This document shows positions 1-12,529 of a DNA stretch of 64,000 nt, piece after piece. The notes under the pieces were generated by a model. The model did not search any database and was not told the origin of the DNA. It saw only the letters and a program-made list of their open reading frames with translations. The position numbers and the translations under genes were made by a program. The stretch covers positions 19,358 to 83,357 of the forward strand of contig NZ_JANCOC010000009.1 of NCBI RefSeq assembly GCF_024294905.1, in the 5' to 3' direction. Numbering within the stretch: the stretch's first letter is position 1; every line of letters begins with the position of its first letter. This stretch comes from Rothia gullae. Lineage in GTDB: Bacteria > Actinomycetota > Actinomycetes > Actinomycetales > Micrococcaceae.

Positions 1-115
1 TCCCCCTTCCCGAGGGGGGGCTCAGCCGGCGGGGGGGGGGCGCGCCCCCCCCGGGTTTTACCCCGCTAAATAAACGGCCCCCCCCCCACCCCCCCCCCGG
101 GGGGGGCGAACTATA
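1..115. repeat. G/C homopolymer-rich low-complexity stretch
   Basis: Long runs of C and G, several of 8 to 10 bases, alternate here and can fold into C-run/G-run hairpins. Nothing in it reads as a gene. It lies downstream of rpmH on the minus strand, so part of it could act as a terminator. The density of homopolymers is unlike the rest of the window and also fits an assembly end or poor base calling. Confidence 0.6.
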
Positions 116-123
116 TGCCGTGA

Positions 124-261
124 TTAGGCCGAGAGCTTTGCGCGGCCCTTACCGCGGCGGCTCGACAGAATCGCGCGGCCTGCACGGGTACGCATACGCA
201 GACGGAAGCCGTGCTTCTTAGCGCGACGGCGGTTGTTCGGCTGGAAAGTACGCTTGCTCAT
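124..261 (-). CDS. rpmH: 50S ribosomal protein L34
   Basis: This encodes the 45-residue large-subunit protein L34, of normal family length. The translation begins [20 protein letters not shown] and ends in the typical basic tail GRAKLSA. A strong ribosome binding site (AAGGAGA) stands about 7 bases before the ATG. It is divergent from dnaA across the left part of the origin, the standard arrangement in bacteria. rnpA would normally follow on the minus strand but lies outside the window. The identification rests on the complete protein sequence and the position. Confidence 0.97.
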   Translation of the reverse strand: MSKRTFQPNNRRRAKKHGFRLRMRTRAGRAILSSRRGKGRAKLSA

Positions 262-830
262 ACTTTGTCTCCTTGATTTTTGCGGTTCGTGCCCTCACGG
301 GTATCGAAACCGTACGCTTCTTGGTGCCCGGAGGTACCGCGACTATTCGCAGTAGGCGGTGCACACACAACAGCACAACTTTAGAAGAGTAGAGGGCGTA
401 AATCAAGTTCTTGACGCTTTTTTCCGCGTGATTCCGGGCTCGTTTGTGGTGTAGAGGCGGTGATTGCGGCGAGTGTACAGACTGTGGGGACGCTACGTGA
501 TCTTGGGGCGTAAACCTGGGGATATTTACGACAGCAGGATATCCACCATGGTGCAGATCCCATCTAAACCCCCTACTATCGGCGAGTTATCCACACCCTT
601 GAGCTTTTGGAGTTTTCCGCTAAATATCAGGGAAGAAGACCTGCTATGCACTTAAATCCATCGTTTATCCACTTCTGTAATTACAGGTTTTCCACCGTGT
701 GGAAAACTCTTGTGGATAACTTTCCCTCCCTGTGTATTAAGCGGGTAGAATCTTAATGACCTCGCGGTGGTTTCCGGCATGATTTCTTTACTGCACCACC
801 GCTTCACATCGAGTGAAAGTAAAGAATTCC
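262..830. other. oriC: Left part of the origin (rpmH-dnaA intergenic) with DnaA boxes
   Basis: This gene-free region carries a cluster of DnaA-box-like 9-mers. Perfect TTATCCACA lies at 587-595 and on the opposite strand at 711-719. Near matches are TTATCCACT (665-673), TTTTCCACC (688-696) and the reverse of TTTTCCACA (698-706). The cluster lies 110-245 bases upstream of dnaA, so it could serve both initiation and dnaA autoregulation. The promoters of rpmH and dnaA must also lie here. I see no coding capacity in it. Confidence 0.85.
675..686. promoter_or_regulatory. CTGTAATTACAG palindrome, copy 1
   Basis: A perfect 12-base palindrome sits between two DnaA boxes upstream of dnaA. The same TGTAATTACA core recurs at 3098-3111, 3179-3188 and 19832-19841, always close to DnaA boxes. 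It looks like an operator for a dimeric protein. I do not recognise the regulator. Confidence 0.5.
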
Positions 831-2537
831 ATGACCGACTCCCTTCAGGCTCGCTGGGCGCATCTGCTCTCCATTCTTGCCGCTGATCCGGCGGTGACGG
901 CACGTCAGCGCGGTTTCGTGAATCTTGCGCAACCTCAGGGATTGATGGGTTCTTCTCGCTTGATCATTGAGGTGCCAAATAAGCTCACCCGTGCGGTCTT
1001 TGAGGAGCAGATTAGCGCTTCGTTCCGTGCGGCCCTGCATGAGGCATTTGGCCCGTCGACCACCGCGCTTTTCGATGTGAATGAGTCGATGATTCCGGTT
1101 GAACCTGCAAGTCAGGAAGTTTTCCATGGTGAGCGTGAGGTTCCTGTTGAGCACCAGCCTGCTCCTTCGGTGGCGGCGGCTTCTGCGCGTCTAGAGGCGC
1201 CCCCCGGTTCGCGGGCTTTTGAGTACTACACCGAGCCGCATCCGGGTACTGACCACTACGAGATGCCCGCTGATGAGCAGGTCACCCGCCCCTCCCTGCA
1301 GGCTTTGGAGGCGGAGCGTGCCGGGTACCCCTCCGCACAGCAGCCGGCGGCTCCTGCGGCTCCTGTTGCGGGTGCGCCAGCGTCTCGCGAGTACCCGTCA
1401 CCCACTTTTGTTCCGGACGCCCCGGTGGTACCGGAGACCCAGCGGGTGCATCCGTATGAAGACCCGGAAAACGCCCCGACTTGGGATAGCTCTGCCCGAC
1501 TGAACCCGAACTACACCTTCGACACCTTCGTGATTGGTCAGTCCAACCGCTTTGCACACGCGAGCGCTTTCGCGGTGGCAGAGCAGCCCGGCATTGTCTA
1601 CAACCCGCTGTTTATCTACGGCGGTTCGGGTCTGGGTAAGACCCACCTGCTGCACGCAATCGGCCACTACACCAAGTATCTGTACCCGAATTTGCGGGTG
1701 CGCTACGTGAATTCTGAGGAGTTCACGAATGACTTCATTAACTCGATTCGTGACGATGAGGGTTCGTCGTTCAAGCAGATTTACCGCAATGTTGACGTTC
1801 TTCTGATTGACGATATCCAGTTTTTGGCGGGTAAAGAGGCGACGATGGAGGAGTTCTTCCATACGTTTAACGCCCTGTACAACCACCAGAAGCAGATTGT
1901 GATTACTTCTGATTTGCCGCCGAAGCAGCTGACCGGTTTCGCTGAGCGTATGCGTTCGCGTTTCGGTTCGGGACTGAACGTGGATGTGCAGCCTCCGGAG
2001 CTGGAGACTCGTATCGCGATTCTGCGGAAGAAGGCTCAGAACGAGATTTTGCCGGTGCGCGATGACGTCATGGAATACATTGCTTCCCACGTCACGGCCA
2101 ATATTCGCGAGTTGGAGGGCGCTCTGATTCGTGCGAGCGCTGCCGCCTCGATGAAGAAGCCGCCGGAGCCTATTACCCTGGCTGAGGCGGAGACCTATCT
2201 GAAGGATTTGCTCTCTGATACCGGGGGTGCGGAGATTACGTCGGCGCTGGTTTTGGCGACGGTGGCGAAGTATTTTGATGTGTCTATTGAGGATATGCAG
2301 TCGAAGTCTCGCACCCGTACGCTCACGAATGCGCGTCAGGTGGCGATGTATCTTCTGCGTGAGCTGACCGAGATGTCCCTGCCGCGTATTGGTAACGATT
2401 TGGGCGGCCGCGACCATACGACGGTGATGCACGCGGTGCGTAAGGTGAGCGCGCAGATGGCGGAGCGTCAGACGATTTTCAATCAGGTTACTGAGCTGAC
2501 GAATTTGATCCGCCAGGAGCAGCGCGCCACCGGCTAG
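831..2537 (+). CDS. dnaA: Chromosomal replication initiator protein DnaA
   Basis: DnaA is the AAA+ ATPase that binds DnaA boxes and opens the origin. The product is 568 residues. It has an N-terminal domain I, a long Pro/Ala/Glu-rich domain II linker (about residues 95-225, as is usual in actinobacteria), Walker [10 protein letters not shown] near 264, Walker [10 protein letters not shown] near 323, and the domain IV DNA-binding signature [14 protein letters not shown] near 524. I chose the ATG at 831. A GTG at 813 in the same frame would add six residues and lacks a better ribosome binding site. DnaA-box clusters lie on both sides, which suggests autoregulation. Confidence 0.98.
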   Translation: MTDSLQARWAHLLSILAADPAVTARQRGFVNLAQPQGLMGSSRLIIEVPNKLTRAVFEEQISASFRAALHEAFGPSTTALFDVNESMIPVEPASQEVFHGEREVPVEHQPAPSVAAASARLEAPPGSRAFEYYTEPHPGTDHYEMPADEQVTRPSLQALEAERAGYPSAQQPAAPAAPVAGAPASREYPSPTFVPDAPVVPETQRVHPYEDPENAPTWDSSARLNPNYTFDTFVIGQSNRFAHASAFAVAEQPGIVYNPLFIYGGSGLGKTHLLHAIGHYTKYLYPNLRVRYVNSEEFTNDFINSIRDDEGSSFKQIYRNVDVLLIDDIQFLAGKEATMEEFFHTFNALYNHQKQIVITSDLPPKQLTGFAERMRSRFGSGLNVDVQPPELETRIAILRKKAQNEILPVRDDVMEYIASHVTANIRELEGALIRASAAASMKKPPEPITLAEAETYLKDLLSDTGGAEITSALVLATVAKYFDVSIEDMQSKSRTRTLTNARQVAMYLLRELTEMSLPRIGNDLGGRDHTTVMHAVRKVSAQMAERQTIFNQVTELTNLIRQEQRATG

Positions 2538-3097
2538 ATGTGCTTTTGTCCCTGTCCCGTAGCTTATTTTGTGCCTCGACTAGGTGTTTTATAGGCTTCG
2601 GGGCAGGGATTTCACGCCGGGTTCAAGGATTTTAGCGACTCGAAAAGCTGGATTTTTGGGGTGTGGATAAGCTGTGCCTTAACTCATGCGTTCGTGTGGA
2701 CGTTAAGTGCATGAATATTCAAAAGGTGTGGAATCAAGGAAATGTATAAATATCCATACACAATGCATCCTCAGTGTTGAGTGGATTCTTCCACTTAATG
2801 TCCACAGGCTACTTCCGCGTCATTGCAGGCAAGGAAGGGGTTTTCCACCGTTTCCACAAGCGTTAACAATACTACTGTACTTAAAGAAAAAATCCTCCCC
2901 ATAACAAGTAGTTCTACTCGACCAACCGAGCTGGTTCAGGTTTTTCTGTGTGCCCCTACTGAAAACGTGGATTTTCGCGGATTTGGATCGATAGCTGCAC
3001 GCTATCTCTTAGGTTGGATTAGAAGAAGAAACCAACACTGGACCATCACCTAATTCGAACCTGTTTTCGACTGGAGTTACTACGCCTTCTGCCTATC

Positions 3098-3111
3098 TTT
3101 GTAATTACAAA
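3098..3111. promoter_or_regulatory. TTTGTAATTACAAA palindrome, copy 2
   Basis: A perfect 14-base palindrome lies about 215 bases upstream of the dnaN start. Its core is identical to the copies at 675-686, 3179-3188 and 19832-19841. Confidence 0.5.
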
Positions 3112-3176
3112 AATACAGCGGCTCTACATGCCTCATTTCACCCGATTTTTCGCTGCAGGATCAACCTTCGAGTCTT

Positions 3177-3197
3177 TGTGTAATTACAAAATCCGGT
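3177..3197. promoter_or_regulatory. TGTAATTACA palindrome, copy 3, with AAAATCCGGT flank
   Basis: The core palindrome (3179-3188) is followed by A-rich sequence and TCCGGT. The copy at 19832 has the same flank with two extra A residues, so palindrome plus flank form a shared module of about 20 bases. It lies about 130 bases before dnaN and could regulate it. The binding protein is unknown. Confidence 0.5.
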
Positions 3198-3323
3198 AGG
3201 ATGGATAGACGCGCGCGCGGAAGATTTAGAGCGCATCAGAGTACGCGGTATATCCGGCTCTATCGTCCAAATCTTTACGTGCGCCCAAAACTACTATCTA
3301 ATTCCGTGAAAGGCGCCTTCTCG

Positions 3324-4448
3324 ATGAAATTCACCGTTGAACGCGATGTCCTTGCCGAGGCAGTCGGCTGGACGGCACGCTCACTTCCGTTGCGTCCCAC
3401 CTCCCCCGTACTCAACGGTCTGCTGATTACCGCCTCCGCAGGTGAGGTCAGCATCGCAAGCTTCGATCACGAGACCAGCGCCCGTCAGGTCATTGCGGCC
3501 GATGTTGAAGCAGAAGGCGTTTGCCTGGTCCCCGGCAAGATCCTGGCAGAAATTTGCCGCTCCCTACCGAATGCACCCGTCGAGTTCACCGCAGATGAGT
3601 CCGTGATTCGTATTCACTGCCGTTCCGCTAACTTCCAGCTGGCTGGCATGCCAGTTGTGGACTACCCCGAGCTTCCTGAGCTTCCCGAAATTTCGGGTAC
3701 CGTGGACGGCACCGAATTCGCTGAAGCCGTCAAGCAGGTTCAGATTGCGGTGTCCAAAGATGAGACCCTGCCGCTGCTGACCGGTATCCGCGTAGAAATC
3801 AATGGCGACACCATGACCCTGCTCGCTACCGACCGCTACCGCCTGGCAATGCGCGAAATCAAGTGGAACCCGACCAACCCTGACGTTCAGGCAGCTGTGC
3901 TGCTAAAGGCTAAGACCGTCTCTGAGGTCGGTAGCACCCTCTCCGGTTCCGGCAATCTGTCTATTGCCCTGCCCGCAGCGGGCGAGCTGATCGGCTTCGC
4001 AGCGGGTACCCGCCGCACCACCAGCGTTCTGATGGACGGTGACTACCCCAACATCCGTGCGCTGTTCCCCGAGCAGACCTCGATTCACGCGGTGGTTCGT
4101 ACCTCCGACCTGGCTGAGGCTGCTCGCCGTATCTCCCTCGTGGCGGAGCGAAACACTCCCCTGCGTCTGAAGTTCACTCAGGGTTCGGTTGCTATTGATG
4201 CCGGCCGCGGTGATGAGGCTCAGGCTTCCGAGACTCTGCAGGCGCACCTGTCCGGTGATGACATCACCGTTGCGTACAACCCCGCCTACCTCTCGGATGG
4301 TTTGAAGGTTTTCGGCACTGAGTTTGTTCGTTTCTCCTTCACCGATGCGCCGAAGCCCGCCGTGATTTCCGGTCAGGACGAGCCTTTGGCTGAGGATGAC
4401 CGCAACTACCGTTACCTGCTGATGCCGGTTCGCCTGCCGTCGAACTAG
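3324..4448 (+). CDS. dnaN: DNA polymerase III beta subunit (sliding clamp)
   Basis: This encodes the ring-shaped processivity clamp of the replicative polymerase, 374 residues, of normal length. The chosen ATG gives the typical start MKFTVERDVLAEAVGWTARS. The protein carries the conserved LLTGIRVEI and LATDRYRLA segments of the middle domain and ends in YRYLLMPVRLPSN, the usual clamp C-terminus. An earlier in-frame start at 3201 would add 41 residues that do not look like a clamp and run through the regulatory palindrome region, so it is rejected. It is the second gene of the dnaA-dnaN-recF series. Confidence 0.98.
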   Translation: MKFTVERDVLAEAVGWTARSLPLRPTSPVLNGLLITASAGEVSIASFDHETSARQVIAADVEAEGVCLVPGKILAEICRSLPNAPVEFTADESVIRIHCRSANFQLAGMPVVDYPELPELPEISGTVDGTEFAEAVKQVQIAVSKDETLPLLTGIRVEINGDTMTLLATDRYRLAMREIKWNPTNPDVQAAVLLKAKTVSEVGSTLSGSGNLSIALPAAGELIGFAAGTRRTTSVLMDGDYPNIRALFPEQTSIHAVVRTSDLAEAARRISLVAERNTPLRLKFTQGSVAIDAGRGDEAQASETLQAHLSGDDITVAYNPAYLSDGLKVFGTEFVRFSFTDAPKPAVISGQDEPLAEDDRNYRYLLMPVRLPSN

Positions 4449-4622
4449 TTTCAGTGTTTGCCGCCCCGCACGTCTTTCGGTGCCCTATGCATCGTGGGTA
4501 TGTGCGGGGTTGCGCTGTTTTTCTGCGCTCATCCGCGTGGAAAAACTTAATATTGTGACCTCTCGCTGTGTTCTCCAGCCCGGTGCATACCCTCCAGCCG
4601 GGTGCCGTGAAGCCCCCTAAAA

Positions 4623-4673
4623 TAAGAACCCCCAGCTAAGAACCCCCAGCTAAGAACCCCCAGCTAAGAACCC
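4623..4673. repeat. 14-bp tandem repeat TAAGAACCCCCAGC, about 3.6 copies
   Basis: Three perfect copies and a partial fourth stand head to tail in the dnaN-recF gap, ending about 30 bases before the recF start. Every unit carries a TAA. The function is unknown. Copy number may vary between strains. Confidence 0.85.
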
Positions 4674-4705
4674 GCGTATGAAACCCCCTGAAAGGAGCTG
4701 CTCCG

Positions 4706-5947
4706 GTGTATATTGACCATATTTCGTTGTTGGATTACCGCACCTACGCTCTGCTGAGCCTGCCTCTTTCGGCGGGAGTTACGGTGTTTCTGGGCTCTAA
4801 CGGTGTGGGGAAAACCAATATTGTTGAGGCGATTGACTATGCGGCGTCGCTATCTTCGCACCGCGTGAGCCATGACGGGCCGCTGGTTCGGGCGGGTGCT
4901 TCGCGCGCCTATATTCGCACCCGTACGGTACGTGGTTCGCAGCAGACGGTGACTGAGTTTGAGATTGCTCCTGGGCAGAGTAATCGGGTGCGCATTAATC
5001 GTGCCGCGCCGGTGCGTGCCAAAGAGGCGCTGGGTATTGCCCGCACGGTGCTGTTCTCCCCGGAGGATCTTCAATTGGTGAAGGGGGACCCTGCTGGTCG
5101 TCGTCGTTTTGTGGACGATTTGGCAAGTTCTTTGCGTCCGGTGGTTTCCGGGTACCGTAGCGAGTATGAGCGGATTTTGCGGCAGCGTAATTCGTTGCTG
5201 AAATCCATGCAGCGTAAGGCGCGGGACGAGAATGCCTTGAGCACGCTCTCGGTATGGGATGAGCAGCTGTCGACTCTGGGTGCTCAGCTGCTTTCAGCGC
5301 GTTTTCGTCTGTTGCAGCGTTTTTTGCCGCAGCTTCGCCGCGCCTACGCGGGGCTGACGGACGGCTCTAAAGAGGTCGGTTTCAACTATGAGTCGACTGT
5401 TTTTTCGAGCATGGGTGAGCGCTCGATCGAGCATGCGGCGCTGATGCGCATTGAGGACCTCAAGGAGGCTTTGATGCGTGGTTTTGCGGAGCGCCGACGC
5501 GACGAGATTGAGCGTGGTGTGACCCTGGTGGGTCCGCACCGTGAGGATATTACCCTGCTGCTCGGTGGCATGCCGGTGAAGCATTTTGCCTCGCACGGCG
5601 AGAGCTGGTCTTTTGCTTTGGCACTGAAGTTGGCGTCCTGGTTTGTGCATGTTGAGGATGACTCCTCGGCGGGTTCTTCGCCGATTCTGATTCTTGATGA
5701 TGTGTTTGCGGAGCTTGATTCTGCGCGCCGCCACCGTCTGGGTTCGATGGTTGCCGACGCGGAGCAGGTGCTGATTACTTGCGCGGTACTCAGCGATATT
5801 CCGGAGGAGCTGGGCGACTACCGTCTGGTGTCGGTGACGGCGGGGCACGCCGAGTATGTGCAGCCTGCCGGCGGCTCTGTCACTGACTCTGTGATGCAGT
5901 CGAACTCAATCGTTTCTGCGCTCGCGGAAGGTGGCGGCAATGAGTAA
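4706..5947 (+). CDS. recF: DNA replication and repair protein RecF
   Basis: RecF is an SMC-like ATPase that loads RecA at single-strand gaps. The product is 413 residues. Walker A GSNGVGKTN lies near residues 29-37, and the signature/Walker B region ILDDVFAELDSARRHRL starts near 328. The start is a GTG preceded by a good AAAGGAG, giving MYIDHISLLDYRTY, the typical RecF N-terminus. The 3' end overlaps the next gene by 8 bases, so the two are probably translated together. Confidence 0.96.
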   Translation: MYIDHISLLDYRTYALLSLPLSAGVTVFLGSNGVGKTNIVEAIDYAASLSSHRVSHDGPLVRAGASRAYIRTRTVRGSQQTVTEFEIAPGQSNRVRINRAAPVRAKEALGIARTVLFSPEDLQLVKGDPAGRRRFVDDLASSLRPVVSGYRSEYERILRQRNSLLKSMQRKARDENALSTLSVWDEQLSTLGAQLLSARFRLLQRFLPQLRRAYAGLTDGSKEVGFNYESTVFSSMGERSIEHAALMRIEDLKEALMRGFAERRRDEIERGVTLVGPHREDITLLLGGMPVKHFASHGESWSFALALKLASWFVHVEDDSSAGSSPILILDDVFAELDSARRHRLGSMVADAEQVLITCAVLSDIPEELGDYRLVSVTAGHAEYVQPAGGSVTDSVMQSNSIVSALAEGGGNE

Positions 5948-6635
5948 CCCCGTCCACCCTCAAAACCATGTTTCACGTGAAACATTCGACGAATTCGCGG
6001 AACCGCAGTTTGCGGAGCCTCAAAACCCGCGCGAGGTTGACGGCGTGGGTGAGTTTTACCGTGACGAGGTGGATGCCCCCTCCGCCCTGCTGACCCGCAT
6101 GCGAATGGCGGCTCAAGAACGCGGCGAGGCGCCCCTGAATGCCTTCTCCGCGAATAAAATTATGCGCGATTTTGGTGCGGTCATGTCCGGTGCCGTCTCG
6201 AAGAAGAAATCACGGCGAGCGCAGGGGTGGGACCCCCGTGTCATGGGCGGCTATAGCGGCCCCGGAGAGAGTTCTCGCGACCCCAAGCCCCTCGGGGGCA
6301 TCGTCAGCGCTTTGATTCGTTCTCGCGGCTGGAAAGAGCCCGTGGCAGTCTCTAGCGTGCTGGCTCGCTGGGCTGAGCTCGTGGGTCCTGAAATCGCGGC
6401 ACACACTCGCCCTACCAGCTTCGAAAACTCCATTGTTGAAGTCCAGTGCGACTCTACCGCCTGGACGACTCAGTTGCGCCTGATGCACGGGCATCTCATC
6501 GAACTTTTCCGCCGCGAACTGGGTGATGGTGTCGTGGCTCAGGTTCGCGTACTGGGCCCGAATAACGGACGCTGGAATCAGCGAGGCTATCGGCGTGCCA
6601 CCGGCATGCGCGGTGTGCGCGACACCTACGGGTAG
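5940..6635 (+). CDS. DUF721 (DciA-like) protein
   Basis: This is a 231-residue protein. The C-terminal half (about residues 118-212: IVSALIRSRGWKEPVAVSSV, then WAELVGPEIAAHTRPTSF and VQCDSTAWTTQLRLMHGHLI) is a DUF721 domain. The family is linked to loading of the replicative helicase (DciA) in bacteria without DnaC. Established knowledge places this gene between recF and gyrB in actinobacteria. The N-terminal half is poorly conserved and disordered-looking. The ATG at 5940 overlaps the recF end; a GTG at 5931 is possible. Codons 11-15 contain a perfect parS site. Confidence 0.9.
   Translation: MSNPVHPQNHVSRETFDEFAEPQFAEPQNPREVDGVGEFYRDEVDAPSALLTRMRMAAQERGEAPLNAFSANKIMRDFGAVMSGAVSKKKSRRAQGWDPRVMGGYSGPGESSRDPKPLGGIVSALIRSRGWKEPVAVSSVLARWAELVGPEIAAHTRPTSFENSIVEVQCDSTAWTTQLRLMHGHLIELFRRELGDGVVAQVRVLGPNNGRWNQRGYRRATGMRGVRDTYG
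5969..5984. promoter_or_regulatory. parS: parS centromere site, perfect 16-mer, inside the DUF721 gene
   Basis: TGTTTCACGTGAAACA is the exact bacterial parS consensus bound by ParB. It lies about 5 kb from dnaA inside coding sequence, where it is read as HVSRETF. Origin-proximal parS sites within genes are well known. Confidence 0.95.
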
Positions 6636-9074
<2,439 letters not shown>

Positions 9075-9152
9075 CCTGAAACGGCATATGCCTCATGGGC
9101 AATATGCAGACTGGGGTATATGTTGATCGAGATGTGAAGTAATGAGAAAGTT

Positions 9153-11783
9153 ATGAGCGAAGAACACCAGAATAAGACTACCAACGCTGACGATGTCAGT
9201 AATGGTGGCGCTGAAAGCGTAGACCACCACGGCCACATTGAACAGGTGGACCTGCAGACCGAAATGCAGCGTTCCTACCTGGACTACGCAATGGCGGTTA
9301 TTATTGGCCGCGCCCTGCCGGATGTGCGTGATGGTCTGAAGCCCGTGCACCGCCGCGTGATCTACGCGATGTACGACGGCGGCTACCGCCCGGACCGATC
9401 CTTCAATAAGTGCGCCCGTGTGGTTGGCGACGTGATGGGTCAGTTCCACCCCCACGGCGATAGCGCTATCTACGACACCCTGGTGCGCCTGATTCAGAGC
9501 TGGATTATGCGTTACCCGCTGGCTCTGGGTCAGGGTAACTTCGGCTCCCCCGGTAACGACGGTGCTGCAGCCCCTCGATACACCGAGACCAAGATGGCTC
9601 CCATTGCCCTTGAGATGGTGCGTGACATCAATGAAGACACCGTTGATTTTCAGCCCAACTACGACGGCAAGTCCCTGGAGCCTACCGTTCTGCCTGCGCG
9701 CATCCCGAACCTGCTGGTCAACGGTTCTTCGGGTATTGCTGTGGGTATGGCGACCAATATTCCGCCGCATAACCTGCGTGAAGTTGCTGAGGGTGTGGAG
9801 TGGTTCCTGAAGAACCCGCACGCCACCAATGAGGAGCTACTGAACGCTCTGATGGCGCGCATTAAGGGCCCGGATTTCCCGACCGGTGCACAGATTTTGG
9901 GTACCAAGGGCATTGAGGATGCGTACCGTACTGGCCGTGGCTCTATCACCATGCGCGCGGTGGTCAATGTGGAGGAAATTCACGGTCGTACCTGCCTGGT
10001 GGTTACCGAGCTGCCGTACCAGGCGAACCCGGATAATCTGGCGATTAAGATTGCTGAGCTCATCAAGGACGGTAAGGTCACCGGCATTGCGGATCTGCGC
10101 GATGAGACTTCGGGTCGTACCGGTCAGCGTCTGGTGATTGTGCTCAAGCGTGATGCTTCCCCGAAGGTTGTGCTGAACAACCTGTACAAGCACACCCAGC
10201 TGCAGGAGAACTTCTCCGCGAATATGCTCGCCATTGTTGACGGTGTGCCGCGTACCCTGTCCCTGGACGCGTTTGTGCGTCACTGGGTGGATCACCAGAT
10301 GGACGTTATCGTTCGTCGTACCCGTTACCGTCTGCGTCAGGCGGAGGAAGAGGCGCACATCCTGCGCGGCCTGCTGAAGGCTCTGGATGCTCTGGATGAG
10401 GTTATTGCCCTGATTCGCCGCTCCCCCACCGCTGATGAGGCGCGTAGCGGTCTGATGGAGTTCCTGCAGATTGATGAGGCTCAGGCTCAGGCAATTCTGA
10501 ACATGCAGCTGCGTCGTCTGGCTGCTTTGGAGCGTCAGAAGATTCAGGATCGTCACGATGAGCTGATGCGCATGATCGCTGAGTACAACGCGATTATTGC
10601 TTCGGAGACTCGCCAGCGCGAGATTATTTCTGAGGAGCTGGGCGAGATTGTGAACCGCTACGGTGATGAGCGTCGCACCCAGATTATGTACGGCTACAAC
10701 GGCGACATGTCCATGGAAGACCTCATTCCCGAGGAAGAGGTCGTGGTTACGATTACTCGCGGCGGCTACATTAAGCGCACCCGTAGTGATCAGTACCGTA
10801 GCCAGCACCGCGGTGGTAAGGGCATTAAGGGTGCCTCGCTGCGCGGTGATGACGTGGTGGAGCACTTCTTTGTGACCACTACGCACAGCTGGATTCTGTT
10901 CTTCACGAACTTGGGTCGTGTATACCGTGCGAAGGGTTATGAGCTGCAGGAAGCCGGTCGTGATGCGAAGGGTCAGCACATTGCAAACCTGCTGGAGTTC
11001 CAGGGCGGTGAGCATATTGCTCAGGTCATGGAGTTGAAGAGCTATGAGGATGCTGAGTACCTGGTGCTTGCTACTCGCGGCGGTATGGTGAAGAAGAGCC
11101 GCCTGAGCGATTACGATACGAACCGTACTGCCGGCCTGATTGCGATTAACCTGCGTGAGGGCGATGAGGTTGTTTCGGCGTTCACCGTTTCAGATAAGGA
11201 CGATATTCTGCTGGTGTCGCGTAACGGTATGTCGTTGCGCTTCGACGCTGATGATGCGTCGTTGCGCCCGATGGGACGTTCCACTTCCGGTGTGACCGGT
11301 ATGAAGTTCCGTGAGGGCGACGAGCTGATTTCTGCGAATGTGGTCACTGAGGGCTCCTTCGTCTTCGTGGTCACTGAGGGTGGTTACGCGAAGCGTACGA
11401 GCGTGGATGAGTACCGTGTGCAGGGCCGTAACGGCTTCGGCATTAAGGTTGCTAAGCTAGTTGAGGATCGTGGCGCCCTGGTGGGTGGCCTCATTGTGGA
11501 TGAAGAGGACGAGGTGCTGGTGGTTATGGCCAGCGGTAAGGTTGTTCGTTCGAACGTGAATGAGGTTCCTGCGAAGGGACGCGATACTATGGGTGTTATC
11601 TTTGCAAAGCCCGGTAAGGGCGATTCTATTATTGGTGTTGCGCGCAACCAGGATCGTCAGCTGGATGATAGCGACGATGAAACCACTGAGAACACCGAGG
11701 CTTCGGAATCTTCTGAGGCGCCCGGTACGGACAACGAGGGTGAAGCGGCGGCGGCCGATCTCACCGCTACTGGAGGTAACTAA
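9153..11783 (+). CDS. gyrA: DNA gyrase subunit A
   Basis: This is the DNA-cleaving subunit of gyrase, 876 residues. The catalytic tyrosine is Tyr143 in [10 protein letters not shown]. The quinolone-resistance region reads [12 protein letters not shown], with Ser104 and Asp108 at the positions equivalent to E. coli Ser83 and Asp87, so both are wild type. The GyrA box appears as QHRGGKG near 550, followed by the C-terminal beta-pinwheel blades. The tail after about residue 830 is acidic and Ser/Thr/Glu-rich. The stop overlaps the next ATG by one base. Confidence 0.98.
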   Translation: MSEEHQNKTTNADDVSNGGAESVDHHGHIEQVDLQTEMQRSYLDYAMAVIIGRALPDVRDGLKPVHRRVIYAMYDGGYRPDRSFNKCARVVGDVMGQFHPHGDSAIYDTLVRLIQSWIMRYPLALGQGNFGSPGNDGAAAPRYTETKMAPIALEMVRDINEDTVDFQPNYDGKSLEPTVLPARIPNLLVNGSSGIAVGMATNIPPHNLREVAEGVEWFLKNPHATNEELLNALMARIKGPDFPTGAQILGTKGIEDAYRTGRGSITMRAVVNVEEIHGRTCLVVTELPYQANPDNLAIKIAELIKDGKVTGIADLRDETSGRTGQRLVIVLKRDASPKVVLNNLYKHTQLQENFSANMLAIVDGVPRTLSLDAFVRHWVDHQMDVIVRRTRYRLRQAEEEAHILRGLLKALDALDEVIALIRRSPTADEARSGLMEFLQIDEAQAQAILNMQLRRLAALERQKIQDRHDELMRMIAEYNAIIASETRQREIISEELGEIVNRYGDERRTQIMYGYNGDMSMEDLIPEEEVVVTITRGGYIKRTRSDQYRSQHRGGKGIKGASLRGDDVVEHFFVTTTHSWILFFTNLGRVYRAKGYELQEAGRDAKGQHIANLLEFQGGEHIAQVMELKSYEDAEYLVLATRGGMVKKSRLSDYDTNRTAGLIAINLREGDEVVSAFTVSDKDDILLVSRNGMSLRFDADDASLRPMGRSTSGVTGMKFREGDELISANVVTEGSFVFVVTEGGYAKRTSVDEYRVQGRNGFGIKVAKLVEDRGALVGGLIVDEEDEVLVVMASGKVVRSNVNEVPAKGRDTMGVIFAKPGKGDSIIGVARNQDRQLDDSDDETTENTEASESSEAPGTDNEGEAAAADLTATGGN

Positions 11784-12394
11784 TGAGTAGCACTCCCGCG
11801 AGCTCCTCTCCTGCGTCGGCACAGCGGTCGGCGTCGGCTGGTGCATCTAAGTCTTCGGGTGCGGCTAAGGCTGGCGCGCGTCGCTCGGCTCAGTCGCGGT
11901 CGGGCCAGGCTCGTCCTGGCGGTACCGTTAAGCGTCCTGCCAGCAAGCGTCCTGCTAGCAAGCGTCCTGTAAACGCTAAGCGTCCGACCGGTTCACGCCG
12001 TCAGTTGGTGCGTCCGGCGCCGCGTTCGAAGATTCGTCGCGCACGTTTGGTGGTTCAGAAGGTTGATACGTGGTCGGTGGCTAAGCTGATCTTCCTGCTG
12101 TCTATTGCTTTGGGTATTGTGACTGTGGTGGCGTCGGTGATTCTGTGGTTGTTCCTGCAGGCTTCTGGGGCGTTTGCCGGCGTGAACCAGCTGATTAGCT
12201 CGCTGGGTACCGGTTCGACCACTGTGGATATTTCGCAGATGATTTCGCTGGGTCAGGTTGCTTTGGTGACTACTATTTTTGCTGTGGTCAATACTGTGGT
12301 CTTTACTCTGCTGGGTATGATTGGCGCGATTCTGTACAACCTGGCTGCGAAGCTGGTTGGTGGCGTGACCTTGACTCTGAGCGATGAGTCCTAG
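11783..12394 (+). CDS. DUF3566 membrane protein
   Basis: This is a 203-residue protein. The first 75 residues are Ser/Ala/Arg/Lys-rich, with a short KRPASKRPASKRP repeat, and are probably disordered and cytoplasmic. Two membrane segments follow (about 103-126 and 155-185). The C-terminal half matches the DUF3566 family, which typically sits next to gyrA in actinobacteria. Its function is unknown. The start overlaps the gyrA stop (TAATG), showing translational coupling. Confidence 0.88.
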   Translation: MSSTPASSSPASAQRSASAGASKSSGAAKAGARRSAQSRSGQARPGGTVKRPASKRPASKRPVNAKRPTGSRRQLVRPAPRSKIRRARLVVQKVDTWSVAKLIFLLSIALGIVTVVASVILWLFLQASGAFAGVNQLISSLGTGSTTVDISQMISLGQVALVTTIFAVVNTVVFTLLGMIGAILYNLAAKLVGGVTLTLSDES

Positions 12395-12529
12395 TTTGTA
12401 GCTTTTTGAGATTTGTGTGCGGGCGGTTCTGTCTCTGTTGGAGGCGGTGCCGCCCGTTCTGCGTGCCCCAGCTCTGTATGATCGGGAACCCCCAACATTA
12501 AAGTGTGATGTAGAACATGCTTTTTTGAT

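Larger units (their letters stand above)
2538..3323. other. oriC: Right part of the origin (dnaA-dnaN intergenic)
   Basis: This is a 786-base gene-free region. A perfect DnaA box reads on the minus strand at 2662-2670. Weaker boxes are ATGTCCACA (2798-2806), TTTTCCACC (2841-2849) and GTTTCCACA (2850-2858). The part from about 2700 to 2790 is noticeably AT-richer than its surroundings and is a candidate unwinding element. Two TGTAATTACA palindromes lie nearer dnaN. The location between dnaA and dnaN is where actinobacterial oriC normally lies. Confidence 0.85.

Noticed and set aside
813..830. GTG start for dnaA six codons upstream
   Set aside because: No better ribosome binding site, and the ATG at 831 gives the more usual N-terminus. 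It stays possible.
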